A stretch of DNA of 64,000 nucleotides from Septoria linicola. Its lineage: Eukaryota > Ascomycota > Dothideomycetes > Mycosphaerellales > Mycosphaerellaceae. The first letter of the stretch is position 1. The number at the start of each line of letters is the position of its first letter. The stretch spans positions 3,224,001 to 3,288,000 of the forward strand of contig CP099418.1 in the NCBI GenBank assembly GCA_024114885.1, in the 5' to 3' direction. Below, one piece after another: positions 12,173 to 24,012 of this stretch. The notes beneath the pieces are model-generated. The model was not told the DNA's origin and did no database searches. It saw only the letters and a program-made list of their open reading frames with translations. The position numbers and the translations under genes are program-made.

Positions 12173-13136
12173 TTCTCACAGCTTCGCGACAGAAGGCGAG
12201 ACTCCCACATGGCGATTTTCCATGTCTGCGGCCTCTTCTGAAGTAATTGACCGAGTGGCGGCTCCCCTACGTGACTTCACGATATCTGCTTCGCTACACA
12301 TTGGACGAAGGATCGCCGGGCAGTGGTGGAATGCACGTCTTGCCCGCGTCCTTCTAGGGAGCGAGATTGTCGGGTGGTTTCTGCCAGTAACGCGTGAGAG
12401 ATGAAAGCCAATGAAGCCCGTAAGCATCGCCTAATCGGGTCCTTCCACTTCAGGTGCAGCGGTAGTGATGACGGCGCAGACCTCTTCATCTTGTGTAAGC
12501 AGGGAGGAGTCAGAACAACGCTCCTGATGTTGGCTTGAAATGAGCTCTACCGTGTCTTGGCATGCCGAGGGCTCGAAAAGCTTGACCACATTTTCGCGAT
12601 TGCTTGAGGTTCTCGGCGAACGTATATGGGCAGGAAATCCTTCACACCGGACTTGACCTGACTTCGTTGTGGTACTTCCCTCGGGCTATTGATAGGCACA
12701 CTCAGCTCAGCTTCGAAAGTGAAGCCAAAGTCGAACAAGATTTACAAGACACGCTGCACAATGCCTTCCGCCGAACACAATTCACTGATTGAATACGTTC
12801 GTTGCAGTGCTGGATCATGATGAAGCGCTCTTGCCATGGCGTCTAGTAATGATTGGGCCCGAAGACCAACACCGAACACTTCGAAGGAGCCAATAGCAAG
12901 TCGCCGATATTTTGGTCGTCCGCTGCGTAGTGCAAGAGGCGGAAAAGACACCGATCTCAATGTGACCGAAAGTTCCCACGTGGAGGCTTTGCATGGCGAC
13001 CAAGGTGGCCAGAGAGAGGCGGTGCGCTGAACTGGTTGGGTACAAAAGCCTCTTGTCGGCGTGAGCTCTGGGAGATATCGCGCTGTTGATCGACCATCCT
13101 CCAGACTAGCTGACTTTCCTCGTGGCTCAAGCTACA
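12173..13136. promoter_or_regulatory. Divergent intergenic region between the ferric reductase and the peroxidase genes
   Basis: About 1 kb between head-to-head genes. Short frames only; no gene or clear operator recognised. Confidence 0.4.
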
Positions 13137-14354
13137 ATGGCACCTCTTGCCTCTACCATTGCGCTTCTGCTCCCGGTTGTCTATGCCTTCCCAGGCGGTG
13201 TGCATCCGGCAGAAGAGCGTGCTCTTTACAGGCCGTACAAAGCTCCAACTGGCGCTGACTCACGTGGACCTGTACGGCGCTGCTATGCTCGTGCATACAT
13301 ACACTTGCTAATGCACTCTCTTCTAGTGTCCTATGCTCAACACTCTAGCTAATCATGGATGTAAGTCCACCTTGGAGCAGGGACTCCATGACACATCTGA
13401 GACAGCACTAACTCCGGGTCGACGACGTAAGACATCAACCACAATGGACGCAACATCGAGAAACAGGATCTGCTCAATGCCCTACTACTGAACGTGGGCA
13501 TCCAGGAGAGCTGTGTCGAGACTGCCATGACCAACGCGTTCATCCTTTGCGCTTTCACTACTGGTGCAGATTGCGGCACCACTCTTCACAACCTAACGCT
13601 CCTTGGGCTCCCCCATGCCTTTGAGCATGACCACTCCTTTTCTCGACAAGACTACAAGATGAACTATCAGTCCTCCCCGAGCGAGAACTCGGACAACCTC
13701 AATTTCAACAGCACCATCTTCCAAGAGTCGCTCGACGTTCTCGGAGGATCAAGCCACATGAACTTCCAGCAGATGCAGCAAGTTCGCCTACAGCGCGAGT
13801 CTCTTTCCGAACAACAAGCCTACCCGGGCTGGTTCACCGAATCAATTCCCATTCAAGAATTCGAAGCGGGCTTCATCTTTGGTGTCATGGGCGACTTCAA
13901 TCTGCCAAACTACATCAAGAACCCTCAAGTCAGAGTTGCTTGGTGGAAGTACTGGTTCTCCAACGAAGCTCTTCCATACGAGCTGGGCTGGCACCCACCC
14001 TTCCCACCCAAGGATGTCAACTTCCTCCTCTCTGCTTCGTCCAGGATTCTTGCTGCTACGGTCACGTCTACCCCAAGTCCTTTGCCGAGCGGTGCTCTTG
14101 CTGGTGCTCCGGCTCCTGAAGCTCTCCCGACCAAGGTGGACACTACCACCTATCATCTTGCCACGCAGGCTCCGTATGTCGGTACGATCGCGCACAAGGG
14201 TGGCATCCACTTGCGCGAAGCGGCGGCCGCGACAGCGACTCCCGCTCCAGTCTCAACGTTTACTTTCAAGAACCCTTATGTCCAGACACTTGCTATGGAG
14301 GACATCGTCTTGCAGCAAGAATTTGCGAAGAAGAGGATGGCGGCGCAGCAGTAG
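13137..14354 (+). CDS. Secreted heme-thiolate peroxidase (chloroperoxidase / unspecific peroxygenase family)
   Basis: Three exons (13137-13271, 13327-13360, 13432-14354) give 363 residues. The first exon codes for a signal peptide (MAPLASTIALLLPVVYA). The spliced sequence then reads GPCPMLNTLANHGY, where the PCP cysteine is the proximal heme ligand. Further on, EHDHSFSRQD supplies the EHD-S acid-base and magnesium-site motif of the family. The central FEAGF and PYELGWHPP segments also fit. Members use hydrogen peroxide to oxygenate or halogenate aromatic substrates outside the cell. The length and absence of a long C-terminal extension suggest the long subfamily or an ascomycete relative. Substrate unknown; an extracellular role in aromatic metabolism is plausible. 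Confidence 0.88.
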
Positions 14355-14889
14355 TCAGCGATTCAGCAGCAGACAAGTGTGGAGTAATCGTCACCCCGTG
14401 ATTGATATAGCCATCCTGATCCTTGAATCAATGATATACTCGCACGAATGAAGTACTCACTGCGGCCTTTGTTGTTATATTGAGCATGTCATCGCAAATC
14501 TTTGACTATAATCGTATTGACATTAAGGTTTCGTTAGGTCAGTTGTCCAGGGGGCTCTCTCGAAGCGAATATATCCTTCGCCATCACCTTTGCACACTAT
14601 AATTACAAGATTTGTTCCATCTCCAGATATCGTCAACGCGTGTGCTGGGCGGGAAGTCACCAGGCCCGCTAGATTACTCGCAACATTTCGTTTCGTGGCG
14701 CACTTGCGCAGGACCGCGCTTGAACGCCAGTCCCTTCTTTGCTCATTGTGGTCTCCAGCTTGTCTGGTGTCCAATTCAACATTACTCCAAGCGCTAATCA
14801 AGCAATAAAAGAAACAGAACCATTGCTGAGTCCGTCAGCAACGCCAAGCACATCGTCATGCCACTTGAAGACAACGTACATCCCCATGC
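14355..14889. other. Convergent intergenic region
   Basis: About 0.5 kb between the 3' ends of the peroxidase and homeobox genes. No gene recognised. Confidence 0.4.
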
Positions 14890-17397
14890 TCATGAGCTGA
14901 CGCTGGCTGGGCTACTGGAAGCTGTGCCGGCCTTCGCATCGCCCTTTTTCGTCTTATCTCGCTCGAAGTGCTCCGGACCGTGATTAGCGAATGTGTAATT
15001 TTTTGGGCCATTGTCCAGCGCTGCCTTTCGCAGAGTTGAGGCGCCTTTGACATCGGATGGAGGACTGTATTCGTGGACAAAAAACTCGGCGGGCGGCTGA
15101 TGTTGTTTAGGCAGTTGTGATGTGACGTGCATGCCCGGCGGCGTGCCTGCACTGGTCACGAAGCTGTACTGCTGCGATGGCTGTGGCGGCAGACCTGGTG
15201 AATGCGACATATACTGTAGCTGCTGCATCTGTGGTGGATAGGCCATTGTGAGCTGACCTTGCGCATTAACAACCGGGACGCCATTAGGAAAAGACATCAT
15301 CAAGGGAGTTTCCGGTGCTGCCATGACATACTGCTGTGTTGGAGCGTACGTCTGCGCAGGAATTTGATATTGTTGCTCCTGCACCGAGGTGTTCGCGATT
15401 TGTTGCTGACTTTGTGGTGGATGAAAGCTAGGCTGTGACTGTTGATACGACACGGCCTGTGCTGGCGGTTGTGATTGTACGGGCTGTGGTGGCGGCGGCA
15501 TGAATGCGTTGGCAGGGAAGGTGGTCTGTACTGCGGGTGCAGATTGTGGAGGGGTATTTTCAGTGATGACTGTATTGCCAACCCGATGTGCCATCTGGTG
15601 ATGGTGATGATGATACATTGGCGTGTGTGGTGGTGACGTGAATGGCTGTGGTTGTGCAGTAGAGCCCACATCGCCCAGGTGATGCTCAATGTCGCTTTCA
15701 CTAATGCTGGCCTGCCGACTGAAATTGCCAGAGGACTGCCAGGGAGGGAACTGTGGCCGGCTTTGGTCCTGTCGAGCGCTAGGCGATAGTGGCGTTGGCG
15801 GTGCGAGGCTTCCGGACGAAGACATTGAGGCGTGTCGTTGGTTAGCCTGCATAGCCTCTGCGAAGGTGAAGTTCATAGGTGATCTTTGTGCGGAGCCAGG
15901 CGTGGATTTCATTACTCGACCCGGCGCCACTCCATTGATAACGTTAGAAGATCTGATTCTCCGCAGTTGCTGTGCTGGTGCTAAGTTCTGAGTCTGTGGG
16001 CTTGGTGAAGCAGGTTGCGCAGCTCCGCTGTATGACTGGCTACGAAGCGAAGCAAGTCCCAACGCAGCTGGTCGTGGACGCTGGCGCCTTGCGGCGATGC
16101 TTCCTCCGTTTCCTTGAGGTGGAGTGGGAGACTTGAAAGTCGCGTTCTGCTGTGGCTGCGGTGTCTGTATCGCAAATGAGCTCATCTGCTGCGCAAGCAT
16201 GGTACCGTTCTGCGAGTCGCTTCTAACAAACAAGTCATCGCCGCTTGGCCAGGCCAAAGATTGCTCGGCGGATGGCTGCTGCTGCTGCTGACGCTGCTGC
16301 TGAGCCTGACGGTGAGCTTCTTGAAACTGCTGATGCAGCTCAGCGGGATTCACGGGTATTGATTGTCCAGGTTGCCATTGACCGGAGCTCGAGGCCTGAG
16401 CTGACCCCGCATGGTAGGGACTCTCCGACTCGCTGTTGGGGCCAATGGAAACGGAGGAGCTTCGGCTTCCATCCCAATCAGACGAAGCGGCGGAGAACGG
16501 CGCAGAGTCCTGCATGTCAGAGGAAAGAGGAAACATCGAATGTTCGGAGATGGTAGACGGAATGCTCGAGTCATTGCTCGACAACGGAGCACCAACTGGG
16601 TCCGTGAAGGAGAAACGCACGCCGTCTTTGAAATCCTCATCATTCATCTCGGGAAAGACTTGCTGGAGCATGTTCACGTTGGTTGTGAAATTCTGAGGAA
16701 GCCCGTTGGGCTGGCTGAGCTGTTGCATCATGTTCCCCGGCTGCGCAAGAGCGGCATCGAACTGCTCTTGCGTAAGCGTGCGGCGATTCATCTCTTGCGG
16801 GCTGTCGAACATGTCCTGGGACAAGTGTTGCGGTGGCATAAGGCCGCTGCTGAACTGCTCGCTGAGCACATTGTTGGACGCGTAGGGAGCGGAGGAGGTG
16901 TGAAGGTGCTCGGCGTAATTCTGTTGATCGAAGACCATGGGATTAGATATCTGGTCCTCGGAAATGCATGGATGCATCATGCCGAGATAGTCGGTCGAGG
17001 CGAACGAGGGCGATGTATCGGAGTCGCAATTGAATGCGTTCGTTTGCTGCTGCTGGTGTTGTTGCGACTGCTGGTGTTGAAACAGATTGCACGCGCCTGC
17101 CTGTTTCTTTGCATCCTGCTTCGACTTCGCGCGGCGGTTCTGGAACCAATTCTGTGACGAGTCTCAGCATGAGGAAATGACTAGACGTCCATGCACGAGA
17201 CGGGCGCACTTACGTTGACCTTGTCGAGCGACACATTGAGCGTTTCGGCGAAACCTTTCTTGGTGTTGGTGCTCGGCTTGCTCTGCTTCTGGAAGTGCGA
17301 TTCGAGAATGTCATGCTGTTCTTTGGTGAGGCGAGGTTTGATGTCGCAGCTCATCTGTGGCGGCATGGGCGGGGCGGCATTGACACCGTAGTGGTGA

Positions 17398-17444
<47 letters not shown>

Positions 17445-17522
17445 ATGCGATTGCTGCGGTGGTTGGGGACCACTTCCATCGACATAATGGTAGTGGTGGC
17501 CGGCGGGCGCTACGAAGGCCAT
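14890..17522 (-). CDS. Homeobox transcription factor with polyglutamine tracts
   Basis: Two exons (17522-17214 and 17151-14890, donor GTAAGT) give about 856 residues. The homeodomain runs from KPRLTKEQHDILESHFQ through STNTKKGFAETLNVSLDKVN to NWFQNRRAKSKQ, with the intron just before the recognition-helix WFQNRR motif. A glutamine run of about a dozen residues precedes it. The large C-terminal part is rich in Gln, Pro and Ser, as in transcriptional activation regions. No ATG exists between 17523 and about 17780 on this strand, so the start at 17522 is chosen, although a leader exon spliced at the GTGAGT near 17627 is possible. It is probably a developmental regulator and not a cluster gene. 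Confidence 0.88.
17401..17443. repeat. CTG/CAG trinucleotide repeat coding polyglutamine
   Basis: About 12 uninterrupted TGC/CTG units inside exon 1 of the homeobox gene, read as CAG (Gln) on the minus strand. Likely length-variable between strains. Confidence 0.9.
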
Positions 17523-17823
17523 GTCCTTCGAAGGCTGCTGCTGGGCCGGGACCAGGAATGCGGTATCAGCCTGCAGCTCGCCGTCGTGGTGGTGCCGGCC
17601 GTCGTCTCCTTCCGTGACTCTCACTCACGGGCACTCGCAGTAGTGAGTGGGTGAGCGAATGCGATGCAATGCGGTGCAGAGCAGTGTAGTGCAATGCTAC
17701 GGTATGCTGTTCTGTCGGGTGCCCGTTGCGCTGCCCAAGTTCCCTGCCTTGCCAGCAGGCGATCAGCGCAAATGCACAGCTTATCCCCGTCGTGTAAGCG
17801 AGTGTCTCCTGAGGTTATTCTAC

Positions 17824-17850
17824 AGCAAGCAAGCAAGCAAGCAAGCAAGC
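17824..17850. repeat. CAAG tetranucleotide microsatellite
   Basis: About six tandem CAAG units in the presumed leader/promoter of the homeobox gene. Confidence 0.9.
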
Positions 17851-18000
17851 GATGGCAATGCGGCCAGGCGATCAATGTCCAGCCAACGCGATCCGGTCCA
17901 AACGAAGGGAAAAGTCCAGTGCGGAACAACGAGCGAGTGTGTGGCGACAACAGTCGCGGTGGAGGACGAGGGCCGGTGGGGAGATGCAACACACGACAGG

Positions 18001-18022
18001 CAGATAGACAGACAGACAGACG
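18001..18022. repeat. GACA tetranucleotide microsatellite
   Basis: Tandem AGAC/GACA units, four to five copies, in the non-coding region upstream of the homeobox gene. Confidence 0.85.
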
Positions 18023-18424
18023 GGCGGCAGAGCAAGACACGGAGGGAAGAACAAGGGAGGGACGACGGGGAGCAGTGCTAGAGCAGACTCGACCACGGGG
18101 CGCCAGCGCCCAGCAACGCGGCCGACCGCCTGTGCAGAATAATGGCTGCCGGAGATCCCTGACCAAGGTGGAACACGCACACACAGCGCATCAATCTTGT
18201 TGGATCCTTCACTGCACAGAAGCCTGCTGTGTTGGCCCACCGCACACCACACACTCCACTACTACCGACCAATGTGTGCGTTGCATGCTGCGACCTGTGG
18301 AACACCTCTGGAACCGCAACAACGCCCAGCAGGAAGACACCGGAATACAAACAGTCAGCCAACGGGACAGCATGGCGTCTCGACTTGATTGGACGCGCCG
18401 AGAGCTTCGTGGAGAGACGACCAT

Positions 18425-18450
18425 CTGCTGCTGCTGCTGCTGCTGCTGCA
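18425..18450. repeat. CTG trinucleotide microsatellite
   Basis: Eight tandem CTG units in non-coding sequence. Confidence 0.9.
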
Positions 18451-19180
18451 GGTTTATTTTTACATCGCTTCCTCCGCATTTCTAGACGATTTCCAGTTTC
18501 TGAGCCTGCAGGATTGTTCACGAGCTTCGCACAGCTACTTTGACAACAGTCGTTCACATGGCCAGCAGCGTCGTCTGGTGGAGATCACACAGCACACCTC
18601 ACTATGCGGCCAAACAAACGCTACGATCGTCTGGAAAGGTAGACCGGCCCGGACAGGAGCGCGGTGCGCTGTGTCTCTTCGGTGGTATGTGCGCGGAGCT
18701 GATCGTCTGGCCCAATGACGAGAGCGCCTAGCCTAGCCTAGCACGGATCGCTACTGGGCAGCTACGGCAGGAACTGGCTTAGTTAGTGGCGCCACGGAAC
18801 GAAAGTAGACCTCGAAGCGTGGTCAAAATGCCCGATGCATCTTTACTCTGCAGTATTATTATAGCCTATTATTTCACAGCAGCTGTTCAAATGCCTACTC
18901 CTGCCACTAGTAGTAGTCACCTCGCGCAACTGGTTGTCGCTAATGAGATCTACGCTGCAGCGGTGATTATATATCGTCCATGGAGATCACCCCACGATCA
19001 TGTTTGGACATGTTGACGTCGCCGTGCCTGCACGCAACAACGATGATTTCACACAGCTGTGCGACCACGTCTCGCGCCGCGAGGTCTTGCCGACCGGCAC
19101 GACCGATTTACTGCAGTGACTCGGCCATCGTGTGCAGCAAACACGGGATCGTGCATGAGGCACATCAGCCTTGTCCCGAG

Positions 19181-19197
19181 CTGTCTGTCTGTCTGTC
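19181..19197. repeat. CTGT tetranucleotide microsatellite
   Basis: Four tandem CTGT units in non-coding sequence. Confidence 0.8.
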
Positions 19198-20389
19198 ACC
19201 GAATGGCTCGGGCAAAAAGGGGCGCGCTGTTTTAGCTGACGCATCTCATGATGTGATACAGTGCAGTGCCGCACTGCTTCTGCGTAACGATGACCATCGC
19301 CAAGGTGTGCTTCACCAAGATTCAATCGCGCACTCTTTCCTGCATGCGGCAGAGCGCGTGTTAATGCGCGTGTGGTTAGAAAGAGCCAAGTCTTGCTGAG
19401 AATTATTGGCCCGGCGAGTGCTGTCATGTTTGCGGACATGAATCTGCTTGCAGATCGACTGCATAACGTCGCGTTCACTCTCGCGCCATTGCGCCTTTTC
19501 TGTGCTTTGACAGGTCGTACCTTGCAGGCTGCGGCAGCACAGTCCATCTACGAGTCTGCATGTGCCACATCAATCGCTCTGTGCAACCTCAAAGATAGCA
19601 GTGTCGTATCCCGTTGCTCCGGAGTTGGATCTGATGACACATGGCGAGAACACATGGTTGCACGCTCGATGATTGTGCCAATGTGCTGGAATTCGTGTGA
19701 CCTGATTGGGAATCGTCTCGACTCCAAATAGCAGCGTCATTCCGCACGAATTTCCTGGCGTTGTGAAGAATCTGAACGCGCCGACCAGCGTGGCTGCAAA
19801 TAGTCGGTCAGCATCTCGCAATACACACCGGGCAGGATGAGTCATCGCTACGAGGGCTGCTTTCTGGCGGGAGAGGATGGCTGATGTACTCTCCAATGGT
19901 GCCTTCACTGCAAGCTGATATGGGATCTCCTCGTGGTCACGATCTGAGAACACCCTTTCAACAATCAAGGCATCTACGCGTACAGCTGGACGTTGTATTC
20001 TAAGCCATGCCAGAGGGCTCAAGTACCGCATACCCTATTAATGGCATGGACTGGTTCACGCAGATGGCCAATGTAACGCAGTCCAATTGCTGTTGACCGA
20101 GAGAAGCTACAGCTGAGGTAATGGAGAGGCAAGTCGACTGACTACTGACATCGCGCAAGTGAGCTACTAGAGCTTCAAGGCTCGTGTTGACATCGAGACG
20201 TGCTATTGGCTCAATACGTATGACAAACATCATGGCATTATGGCTCGCGATCAAGGTCTGTATCTGTTGTTGATGTGTAAGTACTCTAGACTGTTGATCT
20301 GAAGCTGTCGCTGTCTGGACGATCTGACTCAAAGCTTGGTCTGCACAAGACATAACTGATCTTTAGGACACTTAGTGTTCACTGCCAGC

Positions 20390-22715
20390 ATGCCGACACC
20401 GGGCAGTGTTCGGCACTCCGAGAGTGCAGAGCAGCGCTGTTGTGAGGAAGCAATGGACCGAGACACGAATTCCTCAACAGAGCACCTTCACGGCCAATTC
20501 GAGAAGATGTCAATGGACGAGCCAAAGCAAGGTCTTTTCAAGAGATTCTATCATGGTATCATCAAGCCGGCTTTTCCGGAGGCCATCACTGATCTCAAGA
20601 TTCTTGGTGGGATAACCGCGCTCGAAACGCGTGTCAAGCGTGATATGAGCATCGTTGAGATATTTCCCGAGGTGGCCAGAGTCGCGGAGGGTAGACGAGG
20701 TTTGGATTTGTGTACCGATGAGCAGACATTCCTCGCTCGCCGCAAAGCCCGCGCAAGAGACAGCTTTGCCAGCTACCTTGGACTCGACCCAGAGGATGTG
20801 ATGCCCGAAGATGTGCCAACTGTGGCTTTCGGCGGGAGTGGTGGCGGATTCAGGGCCATGATAGGGTGTCTTGACTATGCAGAACAGATGAAAGCAACTG
20901 GGCTGTGGGATTGTCTCACGTACGTTGCTGGTGTTTCTGGATCTTGCTGGGCTCTAGCTGCTTACTACTCTTTTGCGAACGCTAACATTGGCACTATCAT
21001 TGATCATTGCCAGAAGAGGCTATCACCTCATCATCCACTTTCAGGTGGTGCCATACGAACCATATTGAACACTCCAGGAGGCGCAAGGAACACTCTAGGA
21101 CCGCTCATCCAGAAGAGCAAGAGCGGACTGCAGACTGTGGCGATGGACTTGTACAGCGTCTTCATTACGGGCTGGATCTTCTTCCACGACAGTCACTCGA
21201 ATCGACATGTGGGTTATACTGATAAAGACGTTGCTAAGGACCACGGATCGTGGCACCGATACTCTGATGCTCGCAAATACACCGATAATGGCAGTGAGCC
21301 CCTGCCCATCTTGACCGCAATTCGTCACGAAAGACCATGTAAGCACACTTTCCAGCATGAGGGACGGAATGGTGTCTAGATCGACACTAATTCGGTCGAT
21401 GGCAAAAGGGAGAGACTGGCACGACAAGGAGCACCCATTCGAAGAAGCAGACCATTCGGCAAGCGATCACGCAGAAGCTTCAGAAGCGTGGTTCCAATGG
21501 TTTGAGATGACACCCTACGAGATCGGTAGGCACTACTGGCTGTGCTTTCGGTCGTGTTGCTGACACTGTTGAGGTTGCGATGAGATTGAAGCATGGGTGC
21601 CGACTTGGGGCTTCGGTAGACCATTTGGGAACGGGAAGTCCACATCTCAGCCGCACGAGCAATCGCTAGCTCTACTACTTGGCTTGTGAGTTGCACAGCA
21701 GGGATGAGTTATCCGCCACTGACTGCTATTGAAGAGCCACAAGTGCACCTGCAGGCCCTCTTGCGTCGTATCTTGCAACGATCAGTCGCAATATTCCCAG
21801 TGACTTTCTGGGAAACTCAGTACACAAGATCTCGCATAATATTAGCAAATTTGGGGGCAAGGCTGGAACCGAGGAGTTCAATAAGTACGGTAACTGCATG
21901 GCCTGCTGGCTTGCTCGTCCACTAAATTATGTCCAGCCATCATCCATTTCACGCTTGCAACGAGCACAACTTCATGTTCCACTACAAAACAGTCGATCCA
22001 GGTCAAGGAAGACTGCCTGGCCTCGAGAACTCGGCGTATCCATCTGATTGACAGCGGTATGGACAGTAGGTCAAAAAACTGGGGAAGATCGTCCCATTTA
22101 GCCAGACTGCACGAGTCTCAGAACCTTCACTAGCCTTCTGACAATTTCTTAGACAATTGCCTCACATACGTGCTGCTGCACCCCAAGCGCAAAGTCGGTG
22201 TGATCATCAACATGGACGCCTCAAGTGACGTGCAGAAAGACAGCTTCCAGGATGGAGTCGATCAAATCGGTAGCAGGCGAGGCTTGAAGTTCACAAAGCG
22301 CCACAATATCGCTGCCGGCGATGGACCCCAGTGTCCTGAGCGCTTCTGTGGCATGTATGCTCAGATCTATGATGGCAAACTGTGCGATCGACCCGCGATT
22401 GTCGTAGACAGCTACGGCCGCACAGTGAAGAACCCGCCCGCACCCGTATCAGAGACGGAATGCACCATGCTATACTTGCCTTTGCTGTATAACCAGAAAG
22501 CTGTGCCGGATTTTGATCCTTCTACATGTCCTTGGTCGGGCAGCTACAACCATGTCTGGACTGCGGCACAGGTCGAGACACTTGTAACTCTGTGTAAAGC
22601 CAACTTCACCGAAGGACAGGCGACGATCAAAGAGGTCTTGCACGAAGCGTGGCAGCGGAAGAAGGCGGCGAGAGAAGCGTCGCTGGGGGAGAGTGGGAAC
22701 AGTAGTCGGCAATGA
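20390..22715 (+). CDS. Cytosolic phospholipase A2 / lysophospholipase-like protein, with an apparent frameshift
   Basis: Six exons are inferred (20390-21338, 21409-21525, 21574-21685, 21744-21884, 21937-22065, 22153-22715). The catalytic core is clear: GGSGGGFRAM carries the oxyanion glycines and GVSGSCWALAAYY the lipase serine. Later conserved blocks include DWHDKEHPFEEADHS, WFQWFEMTPYEIG, EIEAWVPTWGFGRPFGNG, and IHLIDSGMD followed by LTYVLLHPKRK. All splice phases match except inside exon 5 near 22028-22035. There the frame coding PGLENS and the frame coding RRIHLIDSGMD are offset by one base, consistent with loss of a CG dinucleotide. Either the allele is broken or the sequence has an error. 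The family hydrolyses phospholipids at membranes. It is flanked by housekeeping genes, so probably not a cluster member. Confidence 0.75.
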
Positions 22716-22790
22716 GCATCGATCGTGCTGTCGAACTCTGCAATAGACATAGACATATGCCATCATCATACAGATTATGTGACAATTACT

Positions 22791-23652
<862 letters not shown>

Positions 23653-24012
23653 GTCGTTATATCTCTATGCAGACGCACGAATGTCAGTCGAATGCTATCA
23701 TTAGTTTGACTGATGGTGAGGTACAGTGAGGTGGAATTTTGCCAAATCCTGAGGCTGCAGAAATTCTTATGTAATCAGTCGAACTCTCCTCGCTCCTTTC
23801 GGACTCGCAACTTTACAATTCCACATCAACAACTCATTGTTTCATGAGGTCTGTTCCCCAGCGCGGTTCGAGAAGGACGATAATGAAATTGCATCCTTTT
23901 GCTCGCGATATACGGTCGTCAGGTTCGGCCGATAACTTGCCGCCGTAGGCATCAGCACTTGCACCTGGCCAAGCACTCTTTGGCGGCCGGTACAACATAG
24001 AGTACAGAACAA
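23653..24012. promoter_or_regulatory. Divergent promoter between TRM8 and the SNF2 ATPase gene
   Basis: A 360-bp spacer between two head-to-head start codons; no specific element recognised. Confidence 0.4.

Larger units (their letters stand above)
17523..20389. other. Long low-complexity divergent region upstream of the homeobox and phospholipase genes
   Basis: About 2.9 kb without a recognisable gene. It contains several microsatellites: CAAG units at 17824-17850, GACA units at 18001-18022, CTG units at 18425-18450, CTAGC units near 18727-18742 and CTGT units at 19181-19197. The stretch next to 17522 has no ATG for over 250 bp on the gene strand, fitting a long 5' leader. Open frames here are short or follow the repeats. 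Confidence 0.5.

Noticed and set aside
17624..17624. Longer homeobox N terminus beginning at 17624
   Set aside because: The codon there is GTG preceded by an in-frame stop; the first ATG on this strand and frame is at 17522.
18987..20353. Frames of 117-186 codons in the homeobox-phospholipase spacer
   Set aside because: No motifs, mutually overlapping on both strands, and partly made by repeats.
21885..21889. Alternative donor GTAACT at 21890 for exon 4 of the phospholipase-like gene
   Set aside because: It puts the conserved NEHNFMFHYKTVDP segment out of frame; the donor GTACGG at 21885 keeps it.
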